A stretch of DNA of 31,934 bases from an uncultured Bacteroidales bacterium (GCA_937877455.1 CALFIU010000105.1:1-31934), one strand, 5' to 3'. Shown: positions 13,822 to 22,137, numbered from the stretch's first letter. The notes: generated from the sequence alone by a model not told the origin. Program-made: numbers and translations.

Positions 13822-15350
13822 GCAAAAAAGCAACCGACAAGGACTATTTGGAGCAATGGCAGAAGTATTGCGACAATTTCCGCAATGCCACCCCGACGGA
13901 TGCCAACGAGACCGAGGCGGACAAGTTTCGCCGCAAGAAGCGTTTAGAAGGCAACCCCGAAGAGTGGTTCGCATACTATTTCCCGCACTATTGCACCGCA
14001 AAGCCAGCAGCGTTCCACATCGCCGCCGCCAAAAGGCTAATAGGCAATGCAGAATGGTTTGAGGTGCGCGCCTGGTCGAGGGAACTCGGCAAGAGCGCAC
14101 GCTCGATGATGGAGATTTGCTATCTCGCACTTACAGGCAGGATAAAGAACCTCCTGTTGGTTTCCAACAGCCACGACAATGCAGTGAGCCTGTTGCTGCC
14201 GTTCAAGGCTTGTTTCGAGTCCAACCGAAGGTTTGAAAACGACTACGGCAAACAGACTACCTCCAGCAAATGGACTTCCGACAAGTTTCTGATAAAGGCG
14301 GGCTGTATGTTCCGCGCCCTTGGCTGGGGAGAGTCGCCACGTGGAACTCGCAACAACGAGAAACGCCCCGACTTCATCCTTATCGACGACTTCGATACCG
14401 ACGAGGAGTGCCGCAACGAAGACACCATGCGCAACAAAATCAACTGGCTCGAACAGGCACTAATTCCAACGCGCTCGATCTCCAACCCCACGCGAATACT
14501 CGTCAACGGCAACATCATACACGACAACTGCGCCGTGAAATACCTCGGAGAAAACGTCGCCGACAAGTTCGACATCGTTAACATCCGCGACAAGGATGGT
14601 AAAAGCACTTGGCCGGAGAAAAACACCGAGGAACAGATAGACCGCGTGCTGTCCACCATCAGTTACGAATCAGCGCAAAAAGAATACTTCAACAACCCGA
14701 TGGACGGCGGCACGGTATTCAAAGAGGTGATATTTGGCAAAGTGCCAAACCTCAAAAACTGCCTTGTGCTTGTATACGCCGACCCTGCCACCTCAAACAA
14801 AGACGTATCCTCCGGTTCGTACAAGGCGGTCGGTATAATAGCAAAACAAGGCTTCAATTACTACATTGTAAAGACGTGGCTCTACACAATGAGCACGGCG
14901 CATTTTGTAGAGGCGTTGTTTTCGGCTTATAATGCCGCTATAAGTGCCGGTGCCGAGAATGTGAAAGTGTGGATAGAAAACAACTCCCTGCAAGCACCAT
15001 TTTTTGAACAGGTGTTGCAGCCAGCAGTGTTTCAATATTCCGAGCAGACCGGCGTGATGCTTCCCCTTATGACCGACGCAAGAGCCAAGCAAGACAAGTA
15101 CACCCGTATTGAAGGCTTGTTGGAACCCATCAACCGCAACGGACAACTCATCTTCAACGAGAAGGAACACGACAACCCCGACATGAAACGCCTTGCCGCA
15201 CAGTTCCGCAACTTCTCTCGCAAACAGAAGCGTATGGACGGTCCCGACATGGTGGAAGGCGGCGTCTATATCCTCAAACAGGCAGAGGCAGCCGAGGCTT
15301 TGGACAGGGGCATTTATACAGTAAAACGCAAAAACAAGTTCAAATTATGA
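13809..15350 (+). CDS. Terminase large subunit (Mu gp28-like)
   Basis: A 513-residue packaging motor. The ATPase part has a variant Walker A RELGKSA (about residues 94-100, in WSRELGKSARSMMEICYLAL), Walker B FILIDDFD (about 192-199) and the coupling segment RILVNGNIIHDN. The C-terminal RNaseH-like nuclease begins with LVYADPATSNKD (about 320), with a later acidic stretch including VKVWIENNSLQ. The length is normal for the family. The start sits inside the end of the small-subunit gene, and the stop overlaps the next gene by ATGA. Confidence 0.93.
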   Translation: MAGIGKKATDKDYLEQWQKYCDNFRNATPTDANETEADKFRRKKRLEGNPEEWFAYYFPHYCTAKPAAFHIAAAKRLIGNAEWFEVRAWSRELGKSARSMMEICYLALTGRIKNLLLVSNSHDNAVSLLLPFKACFESNRRFENDYGKQTTSSKWTSDKFLIKAGCMFRALGWGESPRGTRNNEKRPDFILIDDFDTDEECRNEDTMRNKINWLEQALIPTRSISNPTRILVNGNIIHDNCAVKYLGENVADKFDIVNIRDKDGKSTWPEKNTEEQIDRVLSTISYESAQKEYFNNPMDGGTVFKEVIFGKVPNLKNCLVLVYADPATSNKDVSSGSYKAVGIIAKQGFNYYIVKTWLYTMSTAHFVEALFSAYNAAISAGAENVKVWIENNSLQAPFFEQVLQPAVFQYSEQTGVMLPLMTDARAKQDKYTRIEGLLEPINRNGQLIFNEKEHDNPDMKRLAAQFRNFSRKQKRMDGPDMVEGGVYILKQAEAAEALDRGIYTVKRKNKFKL

Positions 15351-15787
15351 TAGTAACAGTAGAGGAACTCGGGCAGACTTCGCTATATCCCGAAATCATA
15401 GAAACCATCACTCGTGGCAATCAAGAGGCGGCGGAACTCCAAATACTTGCCGCCGAATCACTCTGTAAGTCGTACCTTTTCAAATACGACCTCAAAGCGG
15501 CGTTTGGTGAGGCAGGCGAGCCGCCTGCAATTCAATGCGAGATGCTCAAAAAGATTGTCAAGATGATAGCGTCTTACTATCTCGTAAGGCTCGCCAACCC
15601 GAATGTGGATTTGGAGGTTTACCGCCTCGACTACGAACTGGCTATCGACTTACTAAAAGACATCCGCGACGGCAAGAACAACCTCGTGGAGCTGCCATAC
15701 GCCAAGGACGACCCCGAAACCGAAGACGACGAAAGCGACGGCTCGGTGGCATGGTCTTCAAACCCAAAGCGCATACAGCATTTTTAA
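15347..15787 (+). CDS. DUF1320 / Mu gp36-like head-tail protein
   Basis: A 146-residue protein with the helical gp36 (DUF1320) pattern: MIVTVEELGQTSLYPEIIE, then EAAELQILAAESLCKSYLF, then MLKKIVKMIASYYLVRLANP, and a last helix YELAIDLLKDIRDGK. The C-terminus is acidic with a basic end. This family is thought to act at the head-tail connector. In Mu gp36 lies after the capsid gene. Here it is between terminase and portal, a rearranged order. ATGA overlap with the terminase implies coupling. Confidence 0.75.
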   Translation: MIVTVEELGQTSLYPEIIETITRGNQEAAELQILAAESLCKSYLFKYDLKAAFGEAGEPPAIQCEMLKKIVKMIASYYLVRLANPNVDLEVYRLDYELAIDLLKDIRDGKNNLVELPYAKDDPETEDDESDGSVAWSSNPKRIQHF

Positions 15788-15805
15788 TCGTAATTCGTAA
15801 TTAAA

Positions 15806-17002
15806 ATGGATAAAGAACTTATAATACCTGAAATAACCTACGTTTCGCCCGACCGCAACCGTAAGGACACCGGCTCGCTAAAACGTGCCATACTGAGTGC
15901 CGAAAGTGTCTATAATCCCAACCGTGTAAGATTATACGACCTTTACCACGATATTGTAACCATCGACGGACACCTATCCGGCATTCTTGAAAAGCGTACA
16001 AAAAGCGTTACCAACAAGAAAATCGTTTTTGTAGACAGCGAAGGTCGCAAGGTGGACGAATTGGACAACCTTATCGGTAGCAACAGTTTTGAACACCTGT
16101 TGGAACTGATAATGGAATCCATCTACTGGGGTATTTCGGGAGTGGAGTTTGTAAGAGACAGAGAGTTTTGCTATAACGAAATAGACCGCCGCCATATACG
16201 ACCCGAAAAAGGTCAGGTTGCCAAATCTCAATACGATTATGAAGGTGAGGATATTAGTAACTATCCCAGTGTATGGCTTATTGGCGAAAAACGCAACCTC
16301 GGCAAGCTCCTGCAATGCTCCATGTTCGCGCTCTACAAGCGCAGCGGCTTCGGCGACTTTGCGCAATACGTGGAGATATTCGGACAGCCGGTGCGCATCA
16401 TCCAATACGACGCATACGACAAGCAGACCGAAAGCCGCCTAAGAGAAATACTTGACAAATCGGGTTCGTCTTTGGTGATGATGCTGCCAAAACAGGCAAA
16501 CTTCCAGATGATGGACGGCAAAACCTCAAACGGCGACGGTGCATTGCAGGAGCGTCTTATTCAGGCTTGCAACCGTGAAATGAGCATTGCAATACTTGGC
16601 AACACCGAGACCACGGCATCCAGTTCGTCGTCGGGATACGCACAGGCGGAGATACACGCCGGACAGCAAAACCAACTCACACAGGCAGACCTCCGCTATG
16701 TTCTTTCGTACCTCAACAGCGACTTCTTCCTTAACATCCTCGCGCAATACGGCTACCCCGTCAAGGGCGGCAAGTTCCGTTTTGAGCAAGAAAAGAACCT
16801 CGCCGAACTTCGCCAACGTTTGGAGATAGACCTCCAAGTGTCGTCCAAGGTAGCCATCGACGCCGACTACTGGTACGAGACCTACGGCATACCCAAACCC
16901 GAAAATGCGAACACTGAGGACACAGAGGTAAGCACTGAGGACACAGAGGAAAAAACCGACAAAAAATCACTCTTCGACCGTGCAAAAAGTTTTTTCGTAT
17001 GA
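15806..17002 (+). CDS. Portal protein (Mu gp29, DUF935 family)
   Basis: A 398-residue protein. Signature stretches of the gp29 group are present: YDLYHDIVTIDGHLSGILEK, then MESIYWGISGVEFVRD, then FALYKRSGFGDFAQYVEIFG with QPVRIIQYD, then ACNREMSIAILGNTETTASS followed by SSGYAQAEIHAGQQ. Twelve copies form the vertex channel for DNA. The C-terminal tail after about residue 365 (PENANTEDTEVSTEDTEEK) is low-complexity and coded by two copies of CACTGAGGACACAGAGG. The start follows a short repeat spacer (AATCGTAATTCGTAATT). The end overlaps the F-like gene by four bases. Confidence 0.9.
   Translation: MDKELIIPEITYVSPDRNRKDTGSLKRAILSAESVYNPNRVRLYDLYHDIVTIDGHLSGILEKRTKSVTNKKIVFVDSEGRKVDELDNLIGSNSFEHLLELIMESIYWGISGVEFVRDREFCYNEIDRRHIRPEKGQVAKSQYDYEGEDISNYPSVWLIGEKRNLGKLLQCSMFALYKRSGFGDFAQYVEIFGQPVRIIQYDAYDKQTESRLREILDKSGSSLVMMLPKQANFQMMDGKTSNGDGALQERLIQACNREMSIAILGNTETTASSSSSGYAQAEIHAGQQNQLTQADLRYVLSYLNSDFFLNILAQYGYPVKGGKFRFEQEKNLAELRQRLEIDLQVSSKVAIDADYWYETYGIPKPENANTEDTEVSTEDTEEKTDKKSLFDRAKSFFV
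16912..16949 (+). repeat. Direct repeat CACTGAGGACACAGAGG inside the portal gene
   Basis: There are two copies of the 17-mer, 21 bp apart (16912-16928 and 16933-16949), in frame. They encode the acidic tail (two NTEDTEV-like units). The unit has the look of an intergenic repeat that became coding. Confidence 0.85.
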
Positions 17003-18660
17003 ACCCCGCCGACGATGACGGGGTTGCAGAAACATTGGACCGGGAATACTTCGCCGATGGTCTGCCCGACCTTTCTGACCCATCAAAAAGTATCTCTTTC
17101 GATGCCGACACCATCGCCAACGCCTTGGTAAACATCTACCAAAAGAAATACGGCAACGGCAGGGAATTGGAACCGACGCTCTTTGAAAAGACTAAGGAAA
17201 TACTCGGAGGCGCAGTCAACAAAGGCTGGAACGCGGGCGGCTCGCCCGCCACCGACCGCAACTCCGCCTTCATCGACGCGCTCCGCCACAATACCGACGT
17301 GTTCTCGGCGTTCCGCACCCACAAGATGCAGAACGACATCGCGGCGCAGCTCCTCGACTCCAAAGGCAATCTAAAACCTTTCGGGCAGTTCGTCAAGGAC
17401 GTGAAGCCATACGTCTCCCACCAGAACCGCGCATGGTTGCAGACCGAATACGACACCGCCGTACTCCGTGCGCACCAAGCCGCCGACTGGCGACAGTTTG
17501 AGGACGAGAAAGACGTTTTCCCAAACCTCGAATGGCTGCCATCGACCTCGCCACATCCCGGCGAGGATCATCGTCCGTATTGGGGCACAGTGTTGCCGAT
17601 AGACCACAAGTTTTGGAACGACCACCGCCCCGGCGACCGCTGGAACTGCAAGTGCCGCCTCCGCAACACCGACAAAGAACCGACCGCCGCACCCGCTGAA
17701 ACGGTTGTCAAAAATCTGCAACCCTCGAAAGGTCTCGAGTCCAATCCCGGCAAGACAGGCGAAATCTTCTCCAACAAGCATCCATACTACCCAGAGAACT
17801 GCGGCAAGTGTCCGTTCAACAAGGGAGTTGGAAAGTTGTTTGCAGCATTGGTGGAAAAGAAAGGGGATTGCTTCAACCATTGTAAGGTAATAGAACGGCT
17901 CGTAAGTAAAAATGAATGGCAAAATATTAACCCTGCACCAAAGTTTGTAATAAACGAGGAAAAATATAATGAATTAATAAATCATTACGATACCAAAGTT
18001 TCATTAAAAGAGATACAACAAACCTCTTTTGAAAAATTTGATGCCGTAAGGTTGTTGCGCATTATAGACGAAGGTGTAGATTTTATTAATGATAAAACGC
18101 TTTCAGATGCTTGGAAAAACACTCATCGCTGTATTATTCCAATTAATGACAATCAAATTGCATTAAAAATATCAGGAGGACTATTTAGATTATTACTCGT
18201 TTTTGGTCGTGATAAATATACTGTTATAAACAAATTTATCAGAATAGAACCGCAAAATATAGGCATGGGTTCTATTATATCATTGGAATTGATAAAACAA
18301 TATATAACAATGGGTATTACGAAAATCAAGGCTGATTCAAGTCTGCAAGCTGGAGGTTATACTTGGGCACGAACAGGATACTATGCTTGTAATCGTAAAG
18401 AGGCAGAGACTGTTGTATTAAAGAAATTCAACGGAAAAGATTTAGAAAATGCTATGAATATAATTGAACGATATTATATAAAAGGGAAGAAAAATACGAA
18501 TGAACCTTTCCCTATGCAAAAAATTGCAATTAAAAAATACAAACAATACTTGTCTGGTACTTCTTGGAAAGCGGAATTAAATCCTCAGACAAGTCAAAGG
18601 AAAGGAATGGTGCGGTATTTATCAAAGAAAGTAAATATGATTACACCTAAAATGGAATGA
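16999..18660 (+). CDS. Mu gpF-like minor head protein with AT-rich C-terminal effector-like extension
   Basis: A 553-residue protein. Residues 1 to about 295 are the F-like head domain, with YVSHQNRAWLQTEYDTAVLR, WRQFEDE, the signature HRPYWGTVLPIDHKFWNDHR then WNCKCRLRN, and a four-cysteine linker (NCGKC and CFNHC, near 268-295). From about residue 297 the DNA becomes AT-rich and the protein changes character. Residues near 415-462 look like a GNAT acetyltransferase motif A (QNIGMGSIISLELIKQYITM) with a later GYTWARTGYY. F proteins of Mu-like phages often carry toxin or enzyme domains that may be injected with DNA. The fused function here is inferred, and the true fold is unknown. Confidence 0.85.
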   Translation: MNPADDDGVAETLDREYFADGLPDLSDPSKSISFDADTIANALVNIYQKKYGNGRELEPTLFEKTKEILGGAVNKGWNAGGSPATDRNSAFIDALRHNTDVFSAFRTHKMQNDIAAQLLDSKGNLKPFGQFVKDVKPYVSHQNRAWLQTEYDTAVLRAHQAADWRQFEDEKDVFPNLEWLPSTSPHPGEDHRPYWGTVLPIDHKFWNDHRPGDRWNCKCRLRNTDKEPTAAPAETVVKNLQPSKGLESNPGKTGEIFSNKHPYYPENCGKCPFNKGVGKLFAALVEKKGDCFNHCKVIERLVSKNEWQNINPAPKFVINEEKYNELINHYDTKVSLKEIQQTSFEKFDAVRLLRIIDEGVDFINDKTLSDAWKNTHRCIIPINDNQIALKISGGLFRLLLVFGRDKYTVINKFIRIEPQNIGMGSIISLELIKQYITMGITKIKADSSLQAGGYTWARTGYYACNRKEAETVVLKKFNGKDLENAMNIIERYYIKGKKNTNEPFPMQKIAIKKYKQYLSGTSWKAELNPQTSQRKGMVRYLSKKVNMITPKME

Positions 18661-18676
18661 AGTTTATTTAGTCTCG

Positions 18677-18859
18677 TTATTTTGCGCGGTCAGATTCAAT
18701 ATCTTCATCTGTTATGAGTTCGTCTATGTCAGGATCTTCAACAGATACAGGCTCATATACCCCCATCTCGCGGAGTTTTTTGAGGTCTTCGTCTGTCAGA
18801 TGTTCGATGTTTTCCCAAACATTGTCGAAGTTTTTGATTTTTGATAAGTCAAACGCCAT
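18677..18859 (-). CDS. Small acidic protein, unknown (accessory gene)
   Basis: A 60-residue, strongly acidic protein: KIKNFDNVWENIEHLTDEDL, KKLREMGVYEPVSV, then DPDIDELITDEDIES. I do not recognise it. It is read against the F-like gene, 16 bases past its stop, and has its own Bacteroidetes-type promoter (18907-18934). Size, charge and position fit a lysogen-expressed accessory gene, an antitoxin or a protein inhibitor that neutralises the adjacent F extension, but nothing in the sequence proves any of these. Confidence 0.65.
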   Translation of the reverse strand: MAFDLSKIKNFDNVWENIEHLTDEDLKKLREMGVYEPVSVEDPDIDELITDEDIESDRAK

Positions 18860-18906
18860 GATTGTAAAAGAATTTAGCGGTTAAACATTCATTTGTTATA
18901 ACGCTG

Positions 18907-18934
18907 CAAATATAAGAAATATTTTGTTAAACAA
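18907..18934 (-). promoter_or_regulatory. Promoter for the 60-residue acidic protein
   Basis: On the minus strand TTG (18934-18932), 17 bases, then TATATTTG (18914-18907) match TAnnTTTG. The 14 bases AACGCTGCAAATAT (18900-18913, plus strand) are identical to 27822-27835 in the early promoter, covering the -7 box and the first transcribed bases. Confidence 0.55.
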
Positions 18935-18954
18935 TAACTTAAAAACAGAAAAAA

Positions 18955-19359
18955 ATGAACAAATTAATACGATATACGCTGTTTGTAGACGGCGAAAAGG
19001 TAACAAGCCATTTGGCTGAGCAATTCGCAGACACACCGCTGCAAAGGGCTCAGCAAATGCTCTTAAAAGAAACTTTTTACCGTACCAATAAGAGTAAGGG
19101 CAGTACCGAAAAGAGAAACCTTATCAGGGCATTTTTCACAAAGGTCTTCAAGTTCCTTTTCAAGTTTGAGAAGTTCCTTTTGGTAAAGTTCCTCTCTGCC
19201 GACAAAGCCGCCGCGCAGCCACAAATCATCTGCCTCTACGTGGAGAGAGATGTCAAATGTACCGCCGACGAGCCGCTCTACATCACAAAGTCCCATTTCA
19301 GAGAAATGGTCAATGAGACAATCAATAACATCGGCACCGACTCCAAGTGCAGTGCATAA
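18955..19359 (+). CDS. Questionable ORF with a plausible N-terminus
   Basis: A 134-residue reading frame starting after an A-rich tract (ACAGAAAAAA before ATG). Its first 37 residues (NKLIRYTLFVDGEKVTSHLA and on to QQMLLK) lie outside any other gene and look natural. The rest overlaps, in antisense, the better-looking gene 19063-19446. It may be a real small gene broken by the inserted opposite gene, or a chance frame. Confidence 0.3.
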   Translation: MNKLIRYTLFVDGEKVTSHLAEQFADTPLQRAQQMLLKETFYRTNKSKGSTEKRNLIRAFFTKVFKFLFKFEKFLLVKFLSADKAAAQPQIICLYVERDVKCTADEPLYITKSHFREMVNETINNIGTDSKCSA

Positions 19360-19446
19360 GTCGTTAAGTGATACCAAAAAATGACGATACTCCGCTGAAA
19401 TCAATTGTTTCAGCAACTTATCTTTTAATTGTGGTGTTATCATCAT
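19063..19446 (-). CDS. Unknown helical protein (accessory gene)
   Basis: A 127-residue protein with ordinary amino-acid composition. The start MMITPQLKDKLLKQLISAEY is followed by a helix pair FLVSLNDLCTALGVGADVID and CLIDHFSEMGLCDVERL that could be a winged-helix-like element. A strand GTFDISLHVEADDLWLRGGF and a coiled coil (LYQKELLKLEKELEDLCEKC) complete it. I do not recognise the family. A promoter-like TTTG, 21 bases, TAATTTCA precedes it, and the 12 bases TTGAAATTATTT there recur in the early-region operator. It diverges from the plus-strand fibre genes. Confidence 0.6.
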   Translation of the reverse strand: MMITPQLKDKLLKQLISAEYRHFLVSLNDLCTALGVGADVIDCLIDHFSEMGLCDVERLVGGTFDISLHVEADDLWLRGGFVGREELYQKELLKLEKELEDLCEKCPDKVSLFGTALTLIGTVKSFF

Positions 19447-19526
19447 AATTAACCGACTTTGAAATTATTTTATCGGCGGTGAATATAACAAACAATATTT
19501 GAACAAACAAATAAAAACGCAAAAAA

Positions 19527-19703
19527 ATGATAGAATTTCTACAACGCAAAATCCGCGACCGCAACCGCACCATCCGCAACTTGCGGCGCAAAATCAAACG
19601 GCAGGAGCGTCTCATGGATGCCATGAAAAGGATGCTCCGCGCACAAAAGGCATACTACGACGCTATGCTCTACATCAACAAACCAAACCACGCTCACAGA
19701 TAA
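19527..19703 (+). CDS. Small basic helical protein
   Basis: A 58-residue arginine-rich protein from the ATG at 19527, after a run of seven A: MIEFLQRKIRDRNRTIRNLR then RKIKRQERLMDAMKRMLRAQ, ending NKPNHAHR. It is a single long amphipathic helix with regular leucine/isoleucine spacing, so probably a coiled coil. A longer frame over the same bases is proline/histidine-rich and looks like a shadow. It precedes the fibre-like gene by 56 bases in the same direction. The role is unknown; a chaperone or assembly factor for the fibre is possible. Confidence 0.6.
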   Translation: MIEFLQRKIRDRNRTIRNLRRKIKRQERLMDAMKRMLRAQKAYYDAMLYINKPNHAHR

Positions 19704-19705
19704 CC

Positions 19706-19728
19706 GCATTACAACACCATTGTAATGC
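19706..19728. repeat. Perfect 9-bp inverted repeat
   Basis: GCATTACAA, loop CACCA, TTGTAATGC lies between the small basic protein gene and the fibre-like gene. It could be a weak transcript-processing hairpin or a protein-binding site. There is no T-tract, so it is not a terminator. Confidence 0.6.
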
Positions 19729-19759
19729 CATTTTAATAACCCTTTAATACATTAACAAA

Positions 19760-21109
19760 ATGAGTAAAATCTCACGCGAAGACAACAAGAAACGCTACAA
19801 GACGGGTATGTACCCCACGCAGCAAGACTTTGAGAACGTGTTTGACTCCTACGTTCACAAAGACGACACCATCGACCCCTCCAAAATCGTGTCGGGCGAC
19901 GAGAACATCGTTGACATCATCAACCGAAAGGCGGAGGAGAAGCACAGCCACGAAATCAAGGACGTTGACGGCTTGCAGACGTTCATCGACGAGATGACAT
20001 CGCTCCTCGAAATCGTCCGCGACCCCGAGACTGGCGAGATTTCGCAGTCGAAACTCAAAACACTCACCGAGGGCATTGCCGCCTTGCGCGACGACATCGA
20101 CACCAACACCGACAACATCGCCGGACACGAGATCCGCATCACCAACAACACCGCCGCCCTCGAAAAGGTCTATGCAATCCTCGGCAAGGACGCCAAGGAG
20201 TCAATCGACGACCTCGCCAACCGTTTCGCCGCACTCTCCGGCAACTACGCCAACGTCTATGCGTTCATCAACAAGGTGAAGCAGTTTCTCGAAGACGCCG
20301 ACGCATCTGACGAGACCATCAACCGCTGGCAGGAGATTGAATCGTTCCTCCAAGGCATCACCGACACCGAGACCTTGGCGGGATTGCTGGAACAACAGCG
20401 CACCTACCTCGAAGGCCGCATAGCCGAAGCCATCGCCGCAATCCCCAAGGGCAACTACCTCAAACTCGTCCCCGACCTCGACGCCTACACCGACGCGCCC
20501 GACGGCGAAATAGTCAAGTACACCGGCGAGACCAACGACAAGTACACCCACGGTTGGGACTACGAGTGGAAGGCGGAAAACATTATGTCAGTGTCAGTTC
20601 CGTTGGGTTCCAAATACATTAGCATTCTAAAAGTCCCCGACGAGTATTCCAATTTGCAGGGTGTTAACTTCTACCCGACAGGTCGGTCTATTGAGGCGAT
20701 TCGCTTCAAAGCTACTTTGGGCACTTACTATTATCTGCAAGACACAGAACCCAAGGTCGGCGATGTAGTAGTCTGCTTCAGCGATTCAGATGACCCCGGC
20801 ACGACTATCACCATCACTGAAATCAACGATGGCGTGCCCACGCTGTCTAACGGATACACGGTGGTGAATTCTTGTGCATCCACATGGTACGAATATGTAT
20901 CTACCGACGGCGAGTATATACTTGTCCTTTGTGCGCCGGACACCGATCTTACTGATTTCCAAACCAAAATTTACTTATCGTCGTCGCCGTGCGAATTGGT
21001 CAAGGCCATATTTACTTTGTCCGCCGTCGACTCAGACGGATTTTCATTCAGCTTCGTTTCCACCCCATCCTCTTGGCAGCTCTGCCCCTCAATGCCCGTA
21101 ATCCAGTAA
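19760..21109 (+). CDS. Fibre- or needle-like structural protein
   Basis: A 449-residue protein. The N-terminus (REDNKKRYKTGMYPTQQDFE then NVFDSYVHKDDTIDPSKI) is of a kind I associate with Bacteroidetes prophage tail fibre proteins. Residues about 60-245 are a long helical/coiled-coil shaft (IDTNTDNIAGHEIRITNNTA, LLEQQRTYLEGRIAEAIAAI). The C-terminal 190 residues are beta-rich and serine/threonine-rich, with YLQDTEPKVGDVVVCFSDSD, STWYEYVSTDGEYILVL and the end WQLCPSMPVIQ. This pattern suggests a surface-binding appendage. It is the last plus-strand gene, ended by the bidirectional terminator. I cannot name the receptor domain. Confidence 0.7.
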   Translation: MSKISREDNKKRYKTGMYPTQQDFENVFDSYVHKDDTIDPSKIVSGDENIVDIINRKAEEKHSHEIKDVDGLQTFIDEMTSLLEIVRDPETGEISQSKLKTLTEGIAALRDDIDTNTDNIAGHEIRITNNTAALEKVYAILGKDAKESIDDLANRFAALSGNYANVYAFINKVKQFLEDADASDETINRWQEIESFLQGITDTETLAGLLEQQRTYLEGRIAEAIAAIPKGNYLKLVPDLDAYTDAPDGEIVKYTGETNDKYTHGWDYEWKAENIMSVSVPLGSKYISILKVPDEYSNLQGVNFYPTGRSIEAIRFKATLGTYYYLQDTEPKVGDVVVCFSDSDDPGTTITITEINDGVPTLSNGYTVVNSCASTWYEYVSTDGEYILVLCAPDTDLTDFQTKIYLSSSPCELVKAIFTLSAVDSDGFSFSFVSTPSSWQLCPSMPVIQ

Positions 21110-21133
21110 CACCCTACCACATTCTGTCTAAAT

Positions 21134-21175
21134 AAAAAAACTCCGCAGCGCACAATCGCACTGCGGAGTTTTTTT
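21134..21175. terminator. Bidirectional intrinsic terminator
   Basis: Seven A, then ACTCCGCAG (21140-21148), a 12-base loop, CTGCGGAGT (21161-21169) and a T-tract give a 9-bp GC-rich stem with A and T runs on either side. It serves the converging fibre gene (plus) and early operon (minus). The early operon's final stop codon lies immediately past it at 21177-21179. Confidence 0.88.
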
Positions 21176-21176
21176 G

Positions 21177-21398
21177 TCAGAACAACGAGAGCTGCACCGC
21201 TTGGGGCGGCGGCTCTGCCATCAGGCGTTTTTCGTATTCGCCGAGGTAGCGGTAAAAAGTACGCTCCGAAATCTTTGTAAGCGGATAGACATAATGGAGG
21301 TACACCCACCGCTTGCACCTGTCCTGCCGTCCGGGTTCGTAATGCTCCTTCAATAGCATCTCCACCGTTTCCTTCCGTTTTAGCGTACTCTTGAACAT
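21177..21398 (-). CDS. Small early-operon protein, unknown
   Basis: A 73-residue basic protein and the last gene of the early operon. It contains KETVEMLLKEHYEPGRQDRC, then KRWVYLHYVYPLTKISERTF and YRYLGEYEKRLM. The middle (LTKISERTFYRYLGEYE) looks like the recognition part of a helix-turn-helix, so a small DNA-binding role such as a late activator is possible. That idea is inference; I do not recognise the family. Confidence 0.6.
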   Translation of the reverse strand: MFKSTLKRKETVEMLLKEHYEPGRQDRCKRWVYLHYVYPLTKISERTFYRYLGEYEKRLMAEPPPQAVQLSLF

Positions 21399-21423
21399 TT
21401 GTTGATTTTTGAATTGTCAATTT

Positions 21424-22089
21424 TCAATTGACCCTGTTTTTCTCGCAATAAGCCTTTACCCTGTTTTTCAGACATTCGCAATATTGCATTTCGGCGTCCA
21501 TTTTGGCGTGTTCCTCTTGTTCCTTGCGTTGCCGTAGTTGCTCGTAGCCTACATAGACGTCGTTTTCTGAGAGTGTGGAGCATCGGTCGTAACCGTGCCT
21601 CTTGATGACCTCCTCGCGGTTGCGCTGCTGCTCCATGGCTGTGGTGGCGCGTTCGCCCGAATAGTCGGCAAACACCTCGACTATCTTCCTGCCGTTGATG
21701 TTCTCGTAGAGGTTGCCGCCGCGCTTGCCTTGCTTTATCTGCGTGAACACCATCGTGATGTCGGCGAGGGTCATGTAATAGTTGTCGGAGTATATCAGCT
21801 CCGCCGTCTCGTTGATCTGTTGTTCGGTCATTGCGTACTTCTTGCCGAGGTATTCGCAAAGGTTGACGATGCAGAGGCTCAGGTAGCCTATCAGGTAGCG
21901 GTGTCCGTAGGTCTTGTTGACCTGTGCGAGGCTCGGCGCGTCGGTCTTCAATGCCACAGCCGCACTGTTGACCTCGATGTATTTCACAAGGCACTTCGCC
22001 GGGCTGTATTCTTGAAGGAACGCCTTCGGCGGCATCCTCAATGCCACCGAAGCCTGCGGCTCCTCTTTCTTTACTAATCCTGTCTCCAT
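21424..22089 (-). CDS. Early-operon protein of unknown family, first of a conserved pair
   Basis: A 221-residue protein from the ATG at 22089 (METGLVKKEEPQ). The in-frame codons upstream are junction repeat. Conserved blocks shared with 29323-29955 of the neighbouring element are FLQEYSPAKC, DAPSLAQVNKTYGHRYLIGY, LGKKYAMTEQQI, YYMTLADITMVF, FADYSGERATTA and VIKRHGYD. The conservation, including helix-rich blocks, suggests a replication or transposition accessory protein. The C-terminal third is a charged coiled coil. It always neighbours the gene like 22138-22521, so the two products probably work together. Confidence 0.7.
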   Translation of the reverse strand: METGLVKKEEPQASVALRMPPKAFLQEYSPAKCLVKYIEVNSAAVALKTDAPSLAQVNKTYGHRYLIGYLSLCIVNLCEYLGKKYAMTEQQINETAELIYSDNYYMTLADITMVFTQIKQGKRGGNLYENINGRKIVEVFADYSGERATTAMEQQRNREEVIKRHGYDRCSTLSENDVYVGYEQLRQRKEQEEHAKMDAEMQYCECLKNRVKAYCEKNRVN

Positions 22090-22137
22090 GATTTGTTGAC
22101 TTGTTGATTTTTGATTTGTTGATTTGTCAATTGTCAA

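Noticed and set aside
19499..19747. 82-residue plus-strand frame rich in proline and histidine
   Set aside because: It is the shadow of the better 58-residue arginine-rich frame at 19527-19703.
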